64,000 nt of DNA from Isoetes taiwanensis (taxonomy: Eukaryota > Streptophyta > Lycopodiopsida > Isoetales > Isoetaceae), in NCBI GenBank assembly GCA_021234155.1, contig JAJEKV010000017.1, forward strand, positions 12,159,525 to 12,223,524, written 5' to 3'. The translations under genes and the position numbers were made by a program. How positions within the stretch are numbered: position 1 is the stretch's first letter; every line of letters starts with the position of its first letter. Under the pieces are notes generated by a model. That model worked only from the letters and a program-made list of their open reading frames with translations, searched no databases and had not been told where the DNA came from. This document shows, one piece after another, positions 59,005 through 64,000 of the stretch.

Positions 59005-59468
59005 GTTGAGCACAATGGGTGGCACGATACTCAGATGGAAAGAATTGCGCTTTATGTTGTTTGCCAAGAATGCAAGTTTTGATGCGTCTTTCAGAGTAAC
59101 CATTGATGGCATTCTGGAGACTGCTTTATGGGAAAGAATATTTTTGATGCTTGCAACTCCTGCATGTCCCAATCTTTGATGCCAAAGTATGCTGGAGGAT
59201 ACTGCTTCAGTATGAGGAGCAAGGTCAGCACAAAAGATATTTCGCTTATATAAATTTTCTTCACGAATTTCGGTGGCCAAGACTCCGATGACTGCATCAG
59301 AAATAAGAGGTTCCTTTTTTGTGAAGGTGACAGTAAGATCACCATTTGAGCAATGCAAAGAAGATTCTGGTTCAAACCTGAAATCAGAAGAACATTTATC
59401 ATGGTGATAGGTTGATTCGGCATCAAATGGACTTGCACAACTCCAATATGAGAAGCATCGTGCAAGAC
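59005..59468 (-). pseudogene. M: copia protease-to-pre-integrase fragment
   Basis: The - strand reads ASHIGVVQVHLMPNQPITMI (about 59460-59400), LISGLNQNLLCIAQMV in the same frame, and, in another frame, SSILWHQRLGHAGVASIKNI, the GAG-pre-integrase motif (LWH.RLGH). It is followed by a damaged zinc region (NNIKRNSFHLS). Both ends are cut: G2 at 59469 and the foldback at 59004. Confidence 0.7.
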
Positions 59469-60280
59469 CCCACCCCCACTTCACCACTGTGTCCCTTCTC
59501 TGGTGCTAAGCCAGGCCATAGCATCTACGACCCGGTGGTCTCTTGTACACAGGCCGCATCTAGTGGGATAATACAGGGCTCTATCTAGGAGCATACTACA
59601 ATACATGGGCTCAGAGGTCTCTACCCCCCGTAATCCCCCCATTCCAAGAGTACTACTATGCAAAGAACTATCTATCCATCCTTTAAGAGCAAGATCAGAA
59701 TCAGAAATAAAGAGAACTCACCTTTACAATCAAGGGTTAGTTCCTACAAGTAAACATAGAGAGAACAGAGAAACAAACACAACCAGTGCCCAACAGGGGC
59801 GCTACCCTAGAATTCACAAACTATACTAGCCACCCACCTGAGTTCTGGCTGGACCCGTTACCATTGGGTGCTTCCATCTCCTGGGTCTTGGTGTTCAGCT
59901 TCAGCTACACAGGTAACAGTGCTTGGTATGGTGGCGCTCAGCTTGGCAGAGGTAGGCGCTCTGCTCCTGTTCCTTTTGGACGAATTTTGGGAGTCAATTA
60001 GGGATAGGGATCAGGTTGACAGCCCAATTTGGAAGTCCCCATGCTGGCCAGTCGATTTAGGCCAGGTGGCGCCTTCCCAAAGCATTAATTAACCTAAGTA
60101 ACCCATTTTATATTAATGCCTAGATTATAGGTTATTATCTTTAATGATTTAATTAGCATAGCTAATTAAATCCCTTTTAGGTCAACCCCCTAGGTTACAA
60201 TACCCCATGGTGGCGTACCTTTAGTGGTTGAGGAGTCGATATATTTATACGTATACCATATAAATACATGGAACGTCACA
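59469..60280 (-). mobile_element. G2: G-type gypsy LTR, truncated
   Basis: Read downward from 60280 it starts TGTGACGTTCCATG and continues TATTTATATGGTATACGTAT as in F. Further on it matches G1 (GGGGGGTAGAGAC, TGCTCCTAGATAG, CGGCCTGTGTACAAGA). No CGTCACA-type end is seen at 59469, so about half is missing. The base after 60280 is pol of element C. Confidence 0.7.
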
Positions 60281-60960
60281 GTAGGAGAATTTGAGGCCCT
60301 AAATTTCATTGAAGAAGAGATGATGTTGTCAAACCCATGTGGAGAATTTGAATTAAATGCAAACAATCAAGCGTCCAACATGGAAATCCCCATTCAGCTA
60401 GCACTCCCTAAACAAGATAGTTTTGCATACTTATGGTTTGATGTCCAAAAGGCTAAGTGTGGCCTCACCTGCTGTTGTTCTCAAAGACTCTTCCAATAGG
60501 TTGCTTGCAAAAGTAGGTAGAATTTATCCTAATACTACCTCAAATATGGCAGAATACAAAGCTTTGATAGCAGGTTTCTAAGAGGCAAAGAATCTGAGTA
60601 TTAATGAAATTGTTATCTTTGGAGATTCTCAACTTGTTTGCAGGCAAATATTGGGTGAGTATCAAGCCAAGAATGAAGACATGATCCTGCTCAGAGATCA
60701 AGCCATGCATGAATTAAAGAATTTCAAAACTTGAAAGCTCTGTCATGTGCCAAGGGAGCAGAATGGTGAGGCTGATGCACTCTGCAGGAATGTCCTTCTC
60801 GAACACTTGGCTGAAGGAGCAATTCAGGAGGAGGAGCTAGAGAAAAAAGACCTGCAACAACTCTATCCTATTCTGGTAATTAATGCTAGCGAAGAAAAGC
60901 AGGTAAAGAAAATCAAACTCAACAAGAAAGGTTTAGATAGAGTGCTGTATGTTGGAGATT
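60281..60960 (+). pseudogene. C: protease linker and archaeal-type RNase H of a Tat-like element
   Basis: Starts inside the linker (EALNFIEEEMM, matching EEVNFIKEMLI of A2). The RNase H part keeps the four acids: YLWFD (about 60430), NMAEYKALIAG (about 60545), FGDSQLVCRQ (about 60620) and NGEADALC (about 60770), though the Gly after the first Asp is replaced. A one-base shift near 60480, stops near 60583 and 60735, and one at 60961 break the frame. As in A2, this domain stands before RT. Confidence 0.8.
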
Positions 60961-61039
60961 AGTTTAAAGAAGAAGATAACACCTTTGTCACAAAATTATG
61001 TGATGATTGGAAAGATATTTTTGCTTGAGATTATGAGAT

Positions 61040-61760
61040 ATTAGTTGGTGTTGACAGAAGTATTTGTGAGTTTGAGATAAAGATTAAAGAAGGTATGAAA
61101 CCTGTGGTGCAGAAACTCAGAAGAATTAATGCATCCTTGTTAGGACTGATTAAAGAAGAGTTATATGAAATTAAGGATGCAAGTGTGATTGCAGAAATTG
61201 TGAACCCTGAATGGCTATCTTGCATTGTCCTTGTAGAAAAGAAAAATAAAACCATCAGGATCTGTATTGACTACAGAGATTTAAACAAAGCCACCATTAA
61301 AGATTGCTATATCCATTACCATTTCTAGAGGAGGTTTTACATGCTGTTGCAGGTAAAGATATATATTCTTTCGTAGATCGTTTTTCAGGTTTCAACCAAA
61401 TAAGCATAAAGGAGGACGATCAGCCAAAGACCTCATTCATCACACCATGGGGAAAATTTGCCATGAAGAGGACGCCCTCTGGATTAATGAATGCATCTGC
61501 AACATTCCAAAGAGCTATGGACACAATTTTCAAAGACATGTCTGCCAATGCTTTTCGTGTCTTCTTGGATGATCTTTGCTTAGGTACCTCCCTCAAAAGT
61601 CATTTTGATGTTCTAACTAAGTTGTTTGCCTTGTGTAGAAAGGGGGGTCAGCTTGAATCGAAAAATGTGTTTTTTTGTCTTCAAGAGGAGAACTGCTTGG
61701 ACATGTGGTGTCTACAAAAGGCATACATGTTGCTGAGGCCAAGGTTGAGGCTTTGAAAAA
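61040..61760 (+). pseudogene. C: reverse transcriptase
   Basis: Fingers: LLGLIKEELYEIKDASVIAE, NPEWLSCIVLVEKKNK, RICIDYRDLNKATIKDC. After a shift near 61312: YPLPFLEEVLHAVAGKDIYS, then motif A FVDRFSGFNQI with its Asp, ITPWGKFAMK, GLMNASATFQRAMD, and the catalytic VFLDDLCLGTS (FLDD rather than the common YIDD). It is the only RT here that retains both catalytic segments, but a shift near 61640 follows. Confidence 0.85.
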
Positions 61761-62360
61761 GTTGGCACCTCCCAAGACACTCAAACAGGTAAAAAGCTTC
61801 ATGGGAATGACCAGTTTCTTAAGAATGTATGTCCCCCACTTCTCACACACTATGAATCCAATTTCTAACCTCACAAAGGTTGGAAAATTTTCCAAAAATG
61901 AGAGCAAGCACATTCTAATTGATTGGAATGAAGAGTGCCAGGAGTCTTTTGACAAAATCATCAATGCCATCTGTAATTCTATCTTGCTAAAACCTCCTGA
62001 TTTAGAAAAGGCCTTCAAAGCTTATATCAGTGTCACTAAAAGGGCAATTGGTCTTGGTTTGCTACAAGAGGATCATGTAATTGTTTTTGCAAGTAAAATG
62101 TGGTCAGACGCTGAGCTAAGATATCCTAGACTAGAAAAAAGTGCAGCAGCTCTCATGTTTCTAATAGAGAGGCGGGGACATTTGCTACAAAACGGCCAAG
62201 GTCAGGTCTTTATGAGGCAAAATCCTTCGTCACTCCTTTTGCTAAAAAGCAACCCAAAGCAAAATTATGCAGGTGGGCCTGTAAAGTCCAAACCTATGGT
62301 ATTACAGTCAAAGTGGTCAATCTGGTAGAAAATTCCAGTGCATATTTGCCTTATGTTCTG
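61675..62360 (+). pseudogene. C: RT thumb and degenerate gypsy RNase H
   Basis: RGELLGHVVSTKGIHVAEAK and KSFMGMTSFLRMYVPHFSHT, then the RNase H fold: YISVTKRAIGLGLLQ where active enzymes have TDAS, EKSAAALMFLIERRGH with the Glu retained, RQNPSSLL in place of the TDH site, and SAYLPYVL in place of ADALSR. The same substitutions as A2 and D. A shift near 62250 splits it. Confidence 0.8.
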
Positions 62361-63726
62361 TTTGAACACGAGGATCAAGATGGTTTGTGTAATGATGATC
62401 TTGTTACTAACTTGGTTGCTTTTGATGCAAGAGACTTAGACTGGCAGTGTGAGATCAGAAGTTACCTTGAAAACAACGAAGTGCCAAAGAATTTGAGCAG
62501 CAGTCAAGAAAGGAGATTTAAAGATAAATGCAAAAAATTCAGGCTCATTGAGAATGTATTGTGCAAGATTGACAAGGAAGGAGTATTGCTGAGATGTGTA
62601 GATGATGAAGAGGCTAGAATGATCATTGAAGCGTGCCATGAAGGAAGATGTGGAGGACATTTTGCTGCTGACACAACTGCAAAAGAAAATCTTGAGGTCA
62701 GGATATTTTTGGCCTACCCTTTTTAAGGATTGTTATAATGCTATAAAATGTTGTCATAAATGCCAAATCTTTGGTAGAAGAGCCCTGCAGCCAGCTCCCC
62801 TCACTGCTATAACCTCCCCTGGACCTTTTCAAACATGGGGTCTAGATTTCATAGGTCCAATAGATCCACCTTCTTCAGCTCAACACCAATTTATACTTGT
62901 GGCCACAGATTACTTCACCAAGTGGGCTGAAGCAATTCCCTTGAGAGAAGCAAATGCCTATGCTACTGCAAGATTTCTCCACGAAAATATTGGTGCCAGG
63001 TTTGGAATTCCTTTTAAGATTATCTATGATAGAGGGAGTCAGTTTATCAATCAAACAATTACACTCTTGCTAGCCACTTTGAAGGTCAAACACACTAAGA
63101 GCTCGTCCTATTATCCTCAAGGCAATGGTCAAGCAGAGTCAACCAACAAAGTTCCGAAATCAATTCTGAAAAAGACTATCAGCATATCAAAGAAAGATTG
63201 GCACCTAAAACTCCACGATGCACTTTGGGCCTATAGAACCACAATCAAAGCATCCACAAGGCACACGCCTTTTAGTTTGGTTTATGGCATAGAGTCTGTA
63301 GTGCCTGCTGAATTGGAACTTCCCTTACTTAGATTGGCATATCAGATAAATCTAGAAATGGATGAGGCTCTAAAGGAAAGATGTGTGAGATTAATGCAGC
63401 TTGAAGAACACAGGTATGAGGCAGAGAATGTTGTTATGATGAAGAAGACCAAAGACATTGCAGCTTTTAAAGCAGCTCACAAACTCCAAGGTACTCTGAA
63501 GACAGGTGAGTTAGTCTTGAAATGGAATAAAGCAAGGGAAGAAATAGCATCCAAATTTGAAAATCTCTGGGAAAGGCCTTTTGAAGTTATTGGCACAGCA
63601 GGAAAACATTCTTACTGGTTGAGAGATATGTCTGATGGCACTGAATTATTAAATCTACATTCTGCATTTGAAAAGGTATTGGCAACAACATGTTGTCCTG
63701 AGCTTGTTCAGTTAAGAAGCACTTAG
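62361..63726 (+). pseudogene. C: integrase
   Basis: HHCC module across a shift near 62690 (ACHEGRCGGHF, then CHKC), core domain TWGLDFIGPID, YDRGSQF and GQAESTNK with 35 residues between the second Asp and the Glu (DD35E), PQGNG, ALWAYRTTIKAST and HTPFSLVYG, then a C-terminal domain with FKTGEL-like TLKTGELVLKWNKA. Stop at 63724. From the CHKC on it is one open frame of more than 320 codons, the longest clean integrase in the window. Transposition would need the broken upstream domains from elsewhere. Confidence 0.9.
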
Positions 63727-64000
63727 AATTTGTAGGTAGGTTTAGTTTGATGTGTTTGGATATTACATCAAAAAGGCAAAAAGAAAAATAAAAGGAGAAA
63801 AAGAGAAATAAAGAAAAAGACAAAAAACAATGTAGTAATTTCAGGTGTTAAGTTTTGGTTATCAGATTTTAAGCTTTGGAACTGGTCAATCTTTTTAGTT
63901 TATTCCAGTGTTGCAAAAGCAAAACTCTGTGCAGGTTCTGATCGAGTTGAGATCCAAATCAAGTGCTAACATTATCAAAACTATGGATTCCATGCAGGAG
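63727..64000 (+). other. C: downstream of pol, no gene
   Basis: Starts with a purine-rich run (about 63770-63830, AAAAGGAGAAAAAGAGAAA) that might contain the polypurine tract; no LTR start can be fixed before the window ends. Confidence 0.4.

Noticed and set aside
57650-63726. D and C as parts of one element
   Set aside because: Both contain RT thumb, RNase H and the start of integrase, so they are overlapping copies, not halves.

Overview
The window is plant nuclear DNA and almost all of it is transposable-element sequence. It holds Ty3/gypsy (Tat-like and chromovirus-like) and Ty1/copia polyproteins, LINE and hAT remnants, and a decayed PPR gene fragment of the kind found in land-plant nuclear genomes. 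I cannot name the species. The large, AT-rich, deeply nested layout would fit a big plant genome (a lycophyte or fern is a guess, not shown). I see no intact host gene, no rRNA, no convincing tRNA gene and no CRISPR. Nearly every coding stretch is broken by stops or frameshifts.

Layout. 1-3145: 3' end of a gypsy element (G1, + strand) with polypurine tract and a 1.5-kb LTR, inserted into element A1. 3146-7022: A1, a Tat-like gypsy element on the - strand (5' LTR, gag, protease), itself inserted in a copia gag (H, 7023-8396, - strand). 8422-13100: low-complexity purine tracts, small tandem duplications and a PPR pseudogene. 13161-14130 and 52975 onward: two halves of a chromovirus (F, + strand).

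14131-52974: a second Tat-like element (A2, - strand) that splits F, with matching 5-bp duplications (ATCTA) at its two outer ends. Its gag is cut at 22197-49952 by a 27.8-kb block. The block holds a copia fragment (I), a LINE (J) that itself carries a Mutator-like element and a MITE, an intron-bearing hAT relic, long AT-rich DNA, a small LINE with target-site duplication, and a 10.2-kb tandem array of a gag-only LTR element (B; LTR-internal-LTR-internal-LTR, flanked by GAACT).

52975-64000: chromovirus 3' end, copia E (LTR, primer site, gag), a LINE 3' end (K), a Tat-like pol fragment (D), a copia scrap (M), a G-type LTR piece (G2) and a further Tat-like pol (C, + strand).

How they fit together. 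The Tat-like elements A2 and C share an order I do not recognise as standard: protease, then an archaeal-type RNase H with all four catalytic acids, then RT, then a gypsy RNase H whose catalytic positions are replaced in the same way in three copies (A2, C, D), then integrase. Element B has a gag capsid related to that of A, the same tRNA-Gln-like primer site, the same LTR-terminal palindrome and the same hairpin next to the 3' LTR, but no pol. It looks like a non-autonomous partner mobilised by A-type enzymes.
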